Program-made: the position numbers and the translations under genes
Assembly (NCBI RefSeq): GCF_000772945.1
Contig: NZ_JPVN01000007.1
Location: 62,001-126,000 of the forward strand
Direction of reading: 5' to 3'
Length of the DNA: 64,000 nucleotides
From: Ureibacillus manganicus DSM 26584
GTDB lineage: Bacteria > Bacillota > Bacilli > Bacillales_A > Planococcaceae
Notes under the pieces: generated by a model
Told to the model about the DNA's origin: nothing
The model's database searches: none
Seen by the model: only the letters and a program-made list of their open reading frames with translations
In this document: one piece after another, positions 42,738-51,233 of the stretch
How positions within the stretch are numbered: the stretch's first letter is position 1
Layout of the letters: the number at the start of each line of letters is the position of its first letter

Positions 42738-43646
42738 ATGAATAGTGCAGCTTATCATGTAACGAATGAACATATCATTCAAGCCATTGAAGACAATCTT
42801 GCAATTATTAGATTTGACTTAAATCGGCAGGTAGTTTATGTAAATAGACTATTTGCCCAATCGTTAGGTTATACAGTAGAAGAAGTATATGGAAAAAGAC
42901 ATGAAGAATTTTGCTTTCCAACCTTTGTAGACAGTTCGGAATATGAGAAATTTTGGGCAAATCTATGTTCCGGAAAAAAATTCCAAGATAAAGTAGAAAG
43001 AATCGATGCTGGCGGAAATCGAGTTTGGTTAGAAGCAACTTACATGCCACTATTTGAGAAGGAAAGTGGGAAAGTGATTGGGATATTAAAAATAGCTACT
43101 AATATTACAAAACGCCAAAACTCTGTTGTAGAAGTTGCTAATGAACTAAATCAAATGTCCGCGGAGTTGTTCAATCGTTCTAAAGCTGGAATTTTGAGAA
43201 GTGAAGAATTAGGGGATACGTTAAAGAGAATTTCCACAGATTCAAAGGATAATATACAAAAATTGTTAAGCTTACAAAATCAAACAGATTCTATTAAAGG
43301 AATTGTTAAGACTATTAAACAAATTGCTTCTCAGACGAACTTGTTAGCCATCAATGCAGCAATAGAAGCAGCTAGAGCTGGAGAGTATGGACGGGGATTT
43401 GATGTAGTTGCAAAAGAAGTTAGAAAACTAGCTATCCAAGTTGAACAATCGATTTCCGAGGTAAAAGATACAATAGAAGAAATTGTTCGTGAGATGGAAC
43501 ATGAGACCCACAATATTACACGCATATCCAAAAACATAGATGAAATGCATAAACAGGTGGATGTGGCAATCAATGATTTTTCACAAATCATGTTGTCGGC
43601 TGAAGCTCTGGATCAGAGAGCACATCAATTTAGGGAGATTATTTAA
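42738..43646 (+). CDS. Soluble PAS-domain methyl-accepting chemotaxis protein
   Basis: A 302-residue receptor without membrane segments. Residues about 10-120 form a PAS domain ([20 protein letters not shown] ... [13 protein letters not shown]) that could bind heme, flavin or a small molecule. The rest is an MCP signalling coiled coil with the conserved tip [21 protein letters not shown]. The coiled coil is short compared with membrane receptors. ATG 42738 follows GGGGAG. It should signal to CheA/CheW from the cytoplasm, for example in energy or redox sensing. It is divergent from the EAL gene. Confidence 0.88.
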   Translation: MNSAAYHVTNEHIIQAIEDNLAIIRFDLNRQVVYVNRLFAQSLGYTVEEVYGKRHEEFCFPTFVDSSEYEKFWANLCSGKKFQDKVERIDAGGNRVWLEATYMPLFEKESGKVIGILKIATNITKRQNSVVEVANELNQMSAELFNRSKAGILRSEELGDTLKRISTDSKDNIQKLLSLQNQTDSIKGIVKTIKQIASQTNLLAINAAIEAARAGEYGRGFDVVAKEVRKLAIQVEQSISEVKDTIEEIVREMEHETHNITRISKNIDEMHKQVDVAINDFSQIMLSAEALDQRAHQFREII

Positions 43647-43668
43647 TAAAACTATGTATGTAAGACAT

Positions 43669-43704
43669 TATGGGCTTCCAATTTAAACTATTAGGAAGCC
43701 CATA
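43669..43704. terminator. Perfect 11-bp hairpin between convergent genes
   Basis: TATGGGCTTCC (43669-43679) and GGAAGCCCATA (43694-43704) form a perfect stem. No T-run follows, but its place between convergent genes suggests transcription termination. Confidence 0.6.
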
Positions 43705-43784
43705 CTATATATCAAAAATTATAATTTATAAACTATCGTTATAAAGAGCCCATAAAATCTTAGTACTTTTCCATGTACAATAAC

Positions 43785-44654
43785 TTAATGAAGATGCTTT
43801 TTTAAAAAATGAAGTACTTCATTAAAAGCATTTTGCACAGTTGAATCATTCCAATCTTCGTCAAATACATGTTTACCATTTGGAATCGTTACTAACTTAT
43901 TTTCAACTGAAGCTTCTACCAATGCTTTCGACATAAGTACTGACTGTTCATATGGAACATCCTCGTCCAATGTACCGTGTAATAATAATGTTGGTGGAAA
44001 ACTTTCATTCACGGAATGTAGTGGACAATAAGGTAAAAGTTCAACATTACTCATACCACTTATTTTTTCAATCCATCCACCACTTTGTCTAGCGTGCATA
44101 TATATTGCGTAACGTTTTTGAATTGGTCCAATCGTAATTACTTCTTTAGAAACGAGCATATCAGCTAACTCTTTTGGAACTTTTGTCATCTTTTGATAAT
44201 GAGGACTTGGCTTTTGTGCCCAATCTGCAGTGATATCACCGTATCCATAGAATGAAACAATCGCTCTTGGCTTTTTATCAAGGGTTCCTGTTAGTAGAGC
44301 TAGATATCCACCAGCTGAACCACCAATAACAGCAATTTTTTTTGGATTATAGTTAAACTGTTTTGAACCTTCATTTTCCAGCCATTTAAGAGCATCTTCT
44401 ATATCTGTTTTAATGTCGGGAAGCTTTGTTTCAGGTGCTAGACGATAATCAATCGAAAATACATTAAATCCTGCATTTAAGTAAAATTGTACCTGTTCAG
44501 TCTTTATATCTTCTCTCGATCCCCAAACTAGTCCTCCACCGTGGATATAAACAATTAATGGAGCAAATTCTATAGTAGTCGGATAAAAATCCGCGTGTAT
44601 TTGGAATTTCTCTGCTTTTTTATAAACGACAGTTGTTTTCATCTCGTTGTTCAC
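43785..44654 (-). CDS. Alpha/beta hydrolase (esterase/lipase, HSL-like)
   Basis: A 289-residue cytosolic hydrolase of the hormone-sensitive-lipase-like type. YIHGGGLVWGS forms the oxyanion hole and VIGGSAGGYLALL carries the nucleophilic Ser. Asp lies in LLHGTLDEDVPYE and His in PNGKHVFDEDW. It hydrolyses short-chain esters or similar bonds. The GTG start at 44654 and ATG at 44642 are both possible; AAAGG lies close upstream, so the start is uncertain by a few codons. It is a single gene on the edge of the allantoin island and may not belong to it. Confidence 0.85.
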   Translation of the reverse strand: MNNEMKTTVVYKKAEKFQIHADFYPTTIEFAPLIVYIHGGGLVWGSREDIKTEQVQFYLNAGFNVFSIDYRLAPETKLPDIKTDIEDALKWLENEGSKQFNYNPKKIAVIGGSAGGYLALLTGTLDKKPRAIVSFYGYGDITADWAQKPSPHYQKMTKVPKELADMLVSKEVITIGPIQKRYAIYMHARQSGGWIEKISGMSNVELLPYCPLHSVNESFPPTLLLHGTLDEDVPYEQSVLMSKALVEASVENKLVTIPNGKHVFDEDWNDSTVQNAFNEVLHFLKKHLH

Positions 44655-44997
44655 ACACCTTTAACAATTATTCAATTTTTCATTATAGTGTAACAGCAAA
44701 GTGAAAGAAAAGCTTTAAGGACCGTTAGGACTGAAAAAGGCTTGGTTACAACACCTTTAAACTTATAAAGATTAGTTTCTTATTTGGAGAGATCTATTTT
44801 TATCCAATTTTGCTAAAAATTTATTTAACTTTTATCCTAATTATCAAATGTATCTTAATGTTACCATTTATAAAATTAAAGTATATATTGAAAGCGCTTT
44901 CGACTAATCCTAACCAATAAAACGATTAGTTTTAGGGAATAACTTATTGTTAGGAAATGATCCTCGTATCAAAACTATTGAAGAGGGGTCTTTAAAA
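44655..44997. other. Promoter region of the allantoin island
   Basis: This AT-rich stretch contains a cre-like box (44889-44902), an inverted CTAATC...GATTAG pair (44904-44909 and 44924-44929) and TAACCAATAAAA (44911-44922), which differs from the B. subtilis PucR box (as I recall it, WWWCNTTGGTTAA) at two positions. No gene is seen. Confidence 0.5.
44889..44902 (+). promoter_or_regulatory. cre-like site before the 2-hydroxyacid dehydrogenase
   Basis: TGAAAGCGCTTTCG matches the CcpA consensus except the final base (usually A). It is centred about 100 bp before the start codon at 44998. CcpA repression of the island is inferred. Confidence 0.65.
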
Positions 44998-45963
44998 ATG
45001 GCAAAAATTTTAGTGGCAGGGGATATTCCACAAAAGGGATTAGACTTGCTAATGGAAAAACACGAAGTTGAAGTATTTCATGGTGAAATACTAATTACTG
45101 AAGATGAACTAAAAGAACGCATTCAAGATAAAGATGCTCTATTAAGTTTACTATCAACACCTGTGACTAAAGAGATTATTGATTCAGCACCAAATTTGAA
45201 AATAATAGCGAATTATGGAGCGGGCTTCAATAATATAGATTTCGAATATGCGGCTTCGAAAGGAATACCAACAACAAATACTCCTTTTGCGTCAACTGCT
45301 GCAACAGCAGATTTAACAATTGCATTATTGTTAGCTGCTGCAAGAAGAGTAGTAGAGGGAGATAATGTGTGCCGAACTGTTGGGTTCAATGGGTGGGCTC
45401 CTTTATATTTTAGAGGAAGAGAAGTAACTGGTAAAACAATTGGAATTGTCGGTTTTGGACAAATTGGACAAGCAGTAGCGAAAAGAGCTGCTGCATTTGA
45501 TATGAAAGTTTTATATTACAGTCCACATCAAAAAAGTGCTGATGTAGAGAAATCATTAAATGCAACCTATGTCTCATTAGAAGAACTGATTAAACAGGCT
45601 GATTTCATTACACTTAACTGTTCCTATAATCCAAGTATGAAGCACATGTTTAGTACTGAACAATTTAAAATGATGAAAGAAACAGCCTATCTAATTAACT
45701 GTGCGCGCGGACCTATAGTAGATGAGGCAGCTCTTATAAAGGCTCTTGAGGAAAGAGTTATCGAAGGAGCAGCATTAGACGTTTATGAGTATGAACCTAC
45801 TATTGGTGAGGGCTTAAAGTTTCTTAATAATGTTGTTTTAACACCTCATATTGGGAACGCTACATTCGAGGCGCGAGATGATATGGCTAAAATGGCTGCT
45901 GAGAATATTGTAAAAGTATTAAATGATGAGAAACCTTTCTATGTAGTAAACGGTGTAAATTAA
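44998..45963 (+). CDS. D-2-hydroxyacid dehydrogenase (glyoxylate/hydroxypyruvate reductase-like)
   Basis: A 321-residue NAD(P)-dependent enzyme. The Rossmann motif is GIVGFGQIGQAVAKRA, and the catalytic Arg-Glu-His set falls in NCARGPIVDEAAL, the following helix and LTPHIGNAT. I place the start at ATG 44998 because GAGGGG lies 11 bases upstream; an in-frame start at 44947 has no ribosome site. As first gene of the allantoin island it probably reduces glyoxylate or another C2-C3 oxoacid made in ureide breakdown. It is 31 bp before allB, and the three genes from 44998 to 48709 look like one operon. The exact substrate is uncertain. Confidence 0.85.
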   Translation: MAKILVAGDIPQKGLDLLMEKHEVEVFHGEILITEDELKERIQDKDALLSLLSTPVTKEIIDSAPNLKIIANYGAGFNNIDFEYAASKGIPTTNTPFASTAATADLTIALLLAAARRVVEGDNVCRTVGFNGWAPLYFRGREVTGKTIGIVGFGQIGQAVAKRAAAFDMKVLYYSPHQKSADVEKSLNATYVSLEELIKQADFITLNCSYNPSMKHMFSTEQFKMMKETAYLINCARGPIVDEAALIKALEERVIEGAALDVYEYEPTIGEGLKFLNNVVLTPHIGNATFEARDDMAKMAAENIVKVLNDEKPFYVVNGVN

Positions 45964-45994
45964 AATTACAATGAAGCAATAAGGAGGAACTGTA

Positions 45995-47353
45995 ATGATG
46001 TATGATTTAATTATTAAAAATGGAAATGTAGTATTCCGAGATGGTGTCCGTAAAGTAGATATCGGTGTAAAAGATGAAAAAATTGCATGTATTGCACAAG
46101 AAATTACAGATACAGCAAATGAAGTAATTGATGCTAGTGGTCAATATGTTATGCCAGGAATGGTCGATACACATGTACACATTAGTGAACCAGGCCGAAC
46201 AGAGTGGGAAGGTTTTGAAACAGGTTCAAAGGCAATGGCAGCTGGAGGAACAACTAGTTATGTGGAAATGCCTTTAAATGCACTTCCTGCAACAATTAAC
46301 AAAGAAGCCCTAGATTTAAAACTTGAAGCAGCTGTAAATCAAAACTATGTAGACTACGGCTTCTATGGCGGACTTGTCCCTGAAAATTTAGATAAACTAA
46401 AAGAAATGTGGGACGGTGGGGTATTAGCATTTAAATGTTTCCTTTCTGATATTACAAGTGATGTTCCTGGTGACTTTACGCATGTAGATGATTATTCCAT
46501 GTATAAAGGGATGCAAAAAATTGCTGAATTAGGTGGCATATTATGTATTCATGCTGAGAACCCAAATGTTACAAAACGACTTACAGAAGAAATGGTAAGA
46601 GAAGGCCGCACATCAGCAGCAGACTATGTAGATTCTCGCCCTACTTTTACTGAGGTTGATGCTGTGCAACGTGCAATTTTGTTTGCTAAAGAAACAGGGT
46701 GTAAATTGCATTTAGTACACATTAGTACATCTGAAGCAATTCAAGTAATTCAAAATGCAAAGGCTGAAGGTGTAGATGTAACTGTTGAGTCATGTCCACA
46801 CTATTTTGCAATGAATGCTGAGATGCTACCTGAAATTGGACCAAGAGCAAAATGCCAGCCTCCACTACGTAGAGCAAAAGACCAAGAGAAATTATGGGAA
46901 GAATTACTTAACGGAAATATTGACTGGTTAACTTCTGACCATTCACCATGTACTGAAGATTTGAAACAAGGTAATATCTTTGAAGCATGGGGCGGTATAA
47001 GTGGAGTTCAAAACAATGTAGATTTAATGTTCGATTTAGCTGTTAAACAACGTGGTTTAGCTGTTGAAAAATTTGTTGACTTAATTGCATACAATCCTTC
47101 ACAAAGATTTAATTTACCAAACAAAGGTGAAATTGCAGTAACAAAAGATGCTGACATTATTTTAGTAGATCCAAATCAATCGTATGTTGTAAAAAGAGAA
47201 GATTTATATTATAAAAATAAACACTCTGCATATGAAGGACGTAAAATTGACTGTCGCGTAACAAAAACAATCGTTCGTGGTAATGTTGTATTTGACTTAG
47301 AACAAGGAATTGTTGGCGAACCTAAAGGGAAACTTCTTTCAGCTGGGAAATAA
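45995..47353 (+). CDS. allB: Allantoinase (first copy)
   Basis: A 452-residue amidohydrolase-superfamily enzyme that opens the allantoin ring to allantoate. His60 and His62 (DTHVHISEPGRTEWEG) bind metal, Lys147 in AFKCFLS is the carboxylated bridge, and later ligands lie in CIHAEN, LVHIST and SDHSPC. EPGRTEWEGFETGS is characteristic of allantoinase rather than dihydropyrimidinase. Start: ATG 45995 after AAGGAGG. A second allB follows 30 bp downstream. The two copies differ most around the metal-lysine loop (KCFLSDITSD here, KAFMSPSGID there), so they may differ in substrate or stereopreference. Confidence 0.9.
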   Translation: MMYDLIIKNGNVVFRDGVRKVDIGVKDEKIACIAQEITDTANEVIDASGQYVMPGMVDTHVHISEPGRTEWEGFETGSKAMAAGGTTSYVEMPLNALPATINKEALDLKLEAAVNQNYVDYGFYGGLVPENLDKLKEMWDGGVLAFKCFLSDITSDVPGDFTHVDDYSMYKGMQKIAELGGILCIHAENPNVTKRLTEEMVREGRTSAADYVDSRPTFTEVDAVQRAILFAKETGCKLHLVHISTSEAIQVIQNAKAEGVDVTVESCPHYFAMNAEMLPEIGPRAKCQPPLRRAKDQEKLWEELLNGNIDWLTSDHSPCTEDLKQGNIFEAWGGISGVQNNVDLMFDLAVKQRGLAVEKFVDLIAYNPSQRFNLPNKGEIAVTKDADIILVDPNQSYVVKREDLYYKNKHSAYEGRKIDCRVTKTIVRGNVVFDLEQGIVGEPKGKLLSAGK

Positions 47354-47383
47354 ACAACGTTTGTGTAAAGGGAGATCATATAG

Positions 47384-48709
47384 ATGGCAACTTACGATTT
47401 AATAATTAGAAATGGTCAAATTGTAACTTCAGAATCCGTAACAACAGGAGATATTGCCATTAAGGATGGCAAAATTGTTGAAGTAGGATCACAAATTAGT
47501 GGTCAAGGAACGAACGAAATAAATGCAGAAGGTCTCCATGTGTTCCCTGGGTTAATCGATACACATGTTCATTTTAATGAGCCGGGAAGAACAGAGTGGG
47601 AAGGTATTGAAACTGGAAGTAAAAGCTTAGCGGCAGGTGGAGTAACATCCTATTTCGATATGCCATTAAACAGTACACCTCCAACGATTGATAAGGAAAA
47701 TTTAGACATAAAGAAAAAACTTTCAGCTGAAAAATCAGTGGTAAACCCGAACTTCTGGGGTGGACTAGTTCCAGAAAATATCGGTAAATTAAAAGAGCTT
47801 CATGAAAATGGAGTTATTGGCTTCAAAGCATTCATGTCCCCAAGTGGAATTGATGATTTCAATCGTGCGGACGATGAAACCCTCTATAAAGGAATGAAAG
47901 AAATAGCAGCTGTTGGATCTAGACTTGCTGTTCATGCAGAAAGTACAGTTATGTGTGATCAACTTGCAACAGAGAAAATTAGAGCTGGTAAAACATCAGC
48001 ACGTGACTTTGTTGAATCTAGACCAATCATCTCTGAGATTGAAGCAGTTCGTAGACTAATTTCTTATGCAGAAGCGACAGGCTGTAAAGTACACGTAGTA
48101 CATGCAAGTAGTAAAAAAGTTGTAGACGTTATAAATGAGGCAAAACAAAAAGGCGTAGATATAACTGTTGAAACATGTGCACATTACTTAGCGTTAACAG
48201 TTAAAGATTTAGAAGAAAAAGGTGGATTAGCAAAATGTGCTCCTCCACTACGTGACCAAGATGAAGTGGACGATCTATGGACTGCTGTGCTAAATGGTGA
48301 AGTTGACATGATTGCTTCTGACCACTCTCCAGCACCAACTTCAATGAAGACTGTAACAGATAATTACTTTGAAGGTTGGGGAGGTATTTCTGGTGCACAA
48401 TCTACATTAAATGTATTGCTTACTGAAGGACATTTTAAACGAAACTTGCCTTTAGAAAAAATCGTTACATTAATGGGGACAAATCCTGCTAAAGTATTTG
48501 GTTTAGCAAACAAAGGTAATATAGCTGTTGGATACGATGCAGATATTGCAATTGTAAACATAAATGAGAGCTTTAAATTAGAAAATGATGACTTATTTTA
48601 TCGTCATCAACATTCCCCATATGTAGGAATGACGTTTAATGGAAAAGTAAAAACTACAATCGTAAATGGTAAAGTAGTGTTTGAGAACGGCACTTTTCTA
48701 GATGCTTAA
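47384..48709 (+). CDS. allB: Allantoinase (second copy)
   Basis: A 441-residue paralogue of the preceding enzyme. Metal ligands: His61 and His63 (DTHVHFNEPGRTEWEG), Lys148 in GFKAFMSPSGIDDF, then AVHAES, VVHASS and SDHSPA. The loop after the lysine resembles B. subtilis PucH more than the first copy does. ATG after GGGAGATC. Tandem, clearly diverged allantoinases within one operon are unusual; one may use (S)-allantoin and the other a related cyclic ureide, or both may give gene dosage. A terminator follows at 48732. Confidence 0.9.
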   Translation: MATYDLIIRNGQIVTSESVTTGDIAIKDGKIVEVGSQISGQGTNEINAEGLHVFPGLIDTHVHFNEPGRTEWEGIETGSKSLAAGGVTSYFDMPLNSTPPTIDKENLDIKKKLSAEKSVVNPNFWGGLVPENIGKLKELHENGVIGFKAFMSPSGIDDFNRADDETLYKGMKEIAAVGSRLAVHAESTVMCDQLATEKIRAGKTSARDFVESRPIISEIEAVRRLISYAEATGCKVHVVHASSKKVVDVINEAKQKGVDITVETCAHYLALTVKDLEEKGGLAKCAPPLRDQDEVDDLWTAVLNGEVDMIASDHSPAPTSMKTVTDNYFEGWGGISGAQSTLNVLLTEGHFKRNLPLEKIVTLMGTNPAKVFGLANKGNIAVGYDADIAIVNINESFKLENDDLFYRHQHSPYVGMTFNGKVKTTIVNGKVVFENGTFLDA

Positions 48710-48731
48710 AAAATAGTAAGATCTCAATAAT

Positions 48732-48767
48732 AAAGGGCTGAGGGTTATAATTCTCCGCCCTTTTCTT
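48732..48767 (+). terminator. Terminator after the allB pair
   Basis: AAAGGGC with AG pairs across a loop to CT and GCCCTTT (48732-48767), followed by TCTTCT. The stem has a 2x2 mismatch, so it may be leaky into pucR. Confidence 0.6.
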
Positions 48768-48789
48768 CTATAGGGAAGGAGGATTGTTA

Positions 48790-50457
48790 TTGGAGTTTTC
48801 CGTTAAAGACTTGTTGACATTATCATCTCTTAAAAATGCAAATGTATTAAGTGGGAAACAATATTTACATAAAGTGGTCAAAGGATCGACTATTATGGAA
48901 GCGCCAGATATTACTGACTGGTTACAGGGTGGAGAACTACTTCTAACAAGTTTATACCCAATTCTTTCATTTAATGAGGAAGAACAACGTCAGTTTATTG
49001 CAAAATTGGCTGAAAAGGATATTAGTGCTTTAGTAATTAAAACCCATCGATTTGTAAAAGAAATTCCCAAGTCAATTATTGATGAAGCAGAAAAGTGCAG
49101 GTTGCCGATTATACAAATACCCAAAGAGGTTCCTTATGTTGATATTATGTATCCTGTAATGGAAGAAATTTTAGATCTTCAGGTAAAAAGACTTCAGTAT
49201 TATAAAGAAATCCATGACCAGTTTACTGCTTTATCATTAGCAAATGAAAGTGAAGAAAAAATTATTGAAACATTAGAGAAGCTAATTGGTAATCCTGTTG
49301 CTTTGTTTGACCGTAATTTTATATGTTTAGCATCGACATCGCCATACTTAACAAACTTCGAGATTGTTGCAAAAAACTACCATGTAAATGAAAGTGAAAT
49401 GATGAAATTTCCTCATTATCGTCAAGTAGTTAAGTATCGTGAACAACAAGAGAAAGTAGGGCATCAAATTGTTGTCCAGATCGAGACTATTAATCATATA
49501 AAAACTTATTTATTAATCGGGGAAATGAATAAACCCTTACAAGAACTTGATTTTATTGCGGTAGAAAATGCTGCAACTTCTTTATCTCTTGAATTAGTTA
49601 AAAAGTTTGCAGTTGCTGAAGTAGATAAACGGTTTAAAAATGATTTACTAGAGCAGTTAATAGAAGGAAAAGTACCCCCGAATATACTGTATCATGATGC
49701 CAATTTAATTGGTTGGGATATTGAAGGGTCTTTTGCAGTTGTACTATTAAAACTAAGAAAAAGTGCAGACCGGGTATCAACGAAAAAATTACGGCGTGGA
49801 ATATCCAAAGGTGGTAACGAGGAAACACTTCTAGATGAGAGTATGTACCGCTATTTACCTCAAGCTATAACTGGCAATAAGAGCGGATTAAAAGTTGTTC
49901 TTTGGAAAGTCAATTTAGAAGATCGCCATTGGTTAAAGAATATTAAAGACAATGTAACAAAGATTATTGAATGGGTAAACAAACAAGATAAGGATATTAT
50001 GATTCAAGTTGGTATTGGGACGTTGTCAGAAGATGTGAAGACTATTTCAGATAGCTATATCAAAGCTAGAGATGCCTTGGAATATGGAGAAGTATTAAAT
50101 GGTAAAGAATCCATTACATCGTATTCTGAATTAGGAGTCTTTAGAATGCTAGGGCAGTTCACCGATACAGAAGATTTAAAGTCCTTTATTCCACCATCAT
50201 TACAGATGTTGTTAGATTACCAACAAGCAAATAAGTCTGACTTGATAACCACATTAAAAGTATTTTTACAGTGCAATCAAAATGCAACAAAAGCATCTCA
50301 ACAGCTGTTTATCCATCATAAAACGGCTGTGTATCGTATTGAACGAATTAAAGAAATTACCGGAATGAATTTTGATGATGCTGAAGAAATGTTATTAGTA
50401 CAAATCGGATTAAAGATAACCGAACTTCTTGAACGAGAAAAATTAAATAAATATTAA
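48790..50457 (+). CDS. PucR-family transcriptional regulator
   Basis: A 555-residue PucR-type activator. Residues about 1-125 are the purine-catabolism N-terminal domain (VKDLLTLSSLKNANVLSG ... IPKEVPYVDIMYPVM). A GAF/GGDEF-like middle region follows (IGTLSEDVKTISDSYIKARDALEYG). The C-terminus has the HTH_30 motif NATKASQQLFIHHKTAVYRIERIKEITG. B. subtilis PucR activates the puc genes when allantoin-type effectors are present. TTG 48790 is chosen because AAGGAGG lies seven bases before it; the TTG at 48784 overlaps it. Expression is likely linked to the allB operon and it shares an end with ridA. Confidence 0.88.
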   Translation: MEFSVKDLLTLSSLKNANVLSGKQYLHKVVKGSTIMEAPDITDWLQGGELLLTSLYPILSFNEEEQRQFIAKLAEKDISALVIKTHRFVKEIPKSIIDEAEKCRLPIIQIPKEVPYVDIMYPVMEEILDLQVKRLQYYKEIHDQFTALSLANESEEKIIETLEKLIGNPVALFDRNFICLASTSPYLTNFEIVAKNYHVNESEMMKFPHYRQVVKYREQQEKVGHQIVVQIETINHIKTYLLIGEMNKPLQELDFIAVENAATSLSLELVKKFAVAEVDKRFKNDLLEQLIEGKVPPNILYHDANLIGWDIEGSFAVVLLKLRKSADRVSTKKLRRGISKGGNEETLLDESMYRYLPQAITGNKSGLKVVLWKVNLEDRHWLKNIKDNVTKIIEWVNKQDKDIMIQVGIGTLSEDVKTISDSYIKARDALEYGEVLNGKESITSYSELGVFRMLGQFTDTEDLKSFIPPSLQMLLDYQQANKSDLITTLKVFLQCNQNATKASQQLFIHHKTAVYRIERIKEITGMNFDDAEEMLLVQIGLKITELLEREKLNKY

Positions 50458-50477
50458 ATTAATAGGAGTGTTTTGTA

Positions 50478-50861
50478 ATGGTTAGAAAAACGTATCGTGG
50501 AAAAAATGTAACAGCTTCAGGACCGTATTCTCATGCAGTTGATGCGGATCCGTTTGTATTCTTTTCTGGACAAACAGCTATGAATTCTGAGACTGCTGAA
50601 GATTTAAAAGGAAATATTGCTGAGCAAACTAAACGATGCTTTACAAATTTAAATGACGTACTTGAAGCAGCAAATTTAACGTTTGATGATGTAGTCAAAG
50701 TAAATGTATATCTTACGGATATGGGTAACTTTAATGCCATGAATGAAGTATATAAGACATTCTTCAATGATCCGTATCCAGCTAGAACATGTGTAGCTGT
50801 ATTAGCATTGCCATTAGGTGCAGAAGTAGAGATTGAATTTATTGCTAAAAGAAAAGCATAA
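50478..50861 (+). CDS. RidA-family protein of the allantoin island
   Basis: A 127-residue single-domain RidA. Arg103 in YPARTCVAVLALPLG is the carboxylate-binding residue, and FFSGQTAMNSETAEDLKG is the strand and loop preceding the active site. It lies 20 bp after pucR with ATAGGAGTG as ribosome site, so it belongs to that unit. In a ureide pathway it may hydrolyse an imine-type side product or, like RutC-type relatives, an aminoacrylate intermediate. The function in this pathway is inferred from position. Confidence 0.85.
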   Translation: MVRKTYRGKNVTASGPYSHAVDADPFVFFSGQTAMNSETAEDLKGNIAEQTKRCFTNLNDVLEAANLTFDDVVKVNVYLTDMGNFNAMNEVYKTFFNDPYPARTCVAVLALPLGAEVEIEFIAKRKA

Positions 50862-50966
50862 ATAAAAGTTAGATTATGCTTGTTGAAATAAATTGGCTGG
50901 GATTAAAGATAACTTTCAACCAAAGTAAGTATTACGTATAATAAAAATCTGCTAACGCTATATTAG

Positions 50967-51106
50967 AAAGTCGTTCGTTGGAGAGGCATGCGAAGACTCC
51001 AGCAGGACGTAGAAGCAGTCATGAGACCCCGGAGAGCTTTAGCTCCCGGAGGCTCATGGCTTCCCTGCGGAAAGCGAAGCATGCTTCGGAAACGAACGTC
51101 GCTATA
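50967..51106. repeat. GC-rich dispersed repeat with nested palindromes
   Basis: About 140 bp that are clearly more GC-rich than the surroundings. Outer arms CGTTCGTT (50972-50979) and AACGAACG (51091-51098) pair. A central hairpin is built on CATGAG (51020-51025) and CTCATG (51053-51058), with CCGG and AGCT pairs inside. GCATGC occurs near both ends. I recognise this layout from dispersed intergenic repeats of Bacillaceae genomes; whether it is multicopy here cannot be seen from one copy. Confidence 0.7.
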
Positions 51107-51113
51107 TCAAAAG

Positions 51114-51148
51114 GTACAATCCCAATGAATGGTGGATTGTACTTTTTT
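51114..51148 (+). terminator. Rho-independent terminator after ridA and the repeat
   Basis: GTACAATCC (51114-51122) and GGATTGTAC (51134-51142) form a perfect stem, followed by TTTTTT. Confidence 0.88.
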
Positions 51149-51233
51149 ACTTATGTCCCGGCCTGTTTTATACTAGAAACAAAAAACGCAACTATATAAC
51201 AATCGTCATACAGTTGCGTGTATTTAAAAGGCG

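Noticed and set aside
44911-44922. A PucR box before the hydroxyacid dehydrogenase
   Set aside because: It differs from the remembered consensus at two positions and no second copy was found at the other puc-type promoters. Noted only in the region description.
44947-44997. A 17-residue N-terminal extension of the 2-hydroxyacid dehydrogenase
   Set aside because: There is no ribosome site before 44947, while GAGGGG precedes ATG 44998, where the family's N-terminus begins.
50978-51199. A 73-codon open frame inside the GC-rich repeat
   Set aside because: It lies across a palindromic repeat, has no ribosome site and its Arg/Ser-rich translation is an effect of base composition.
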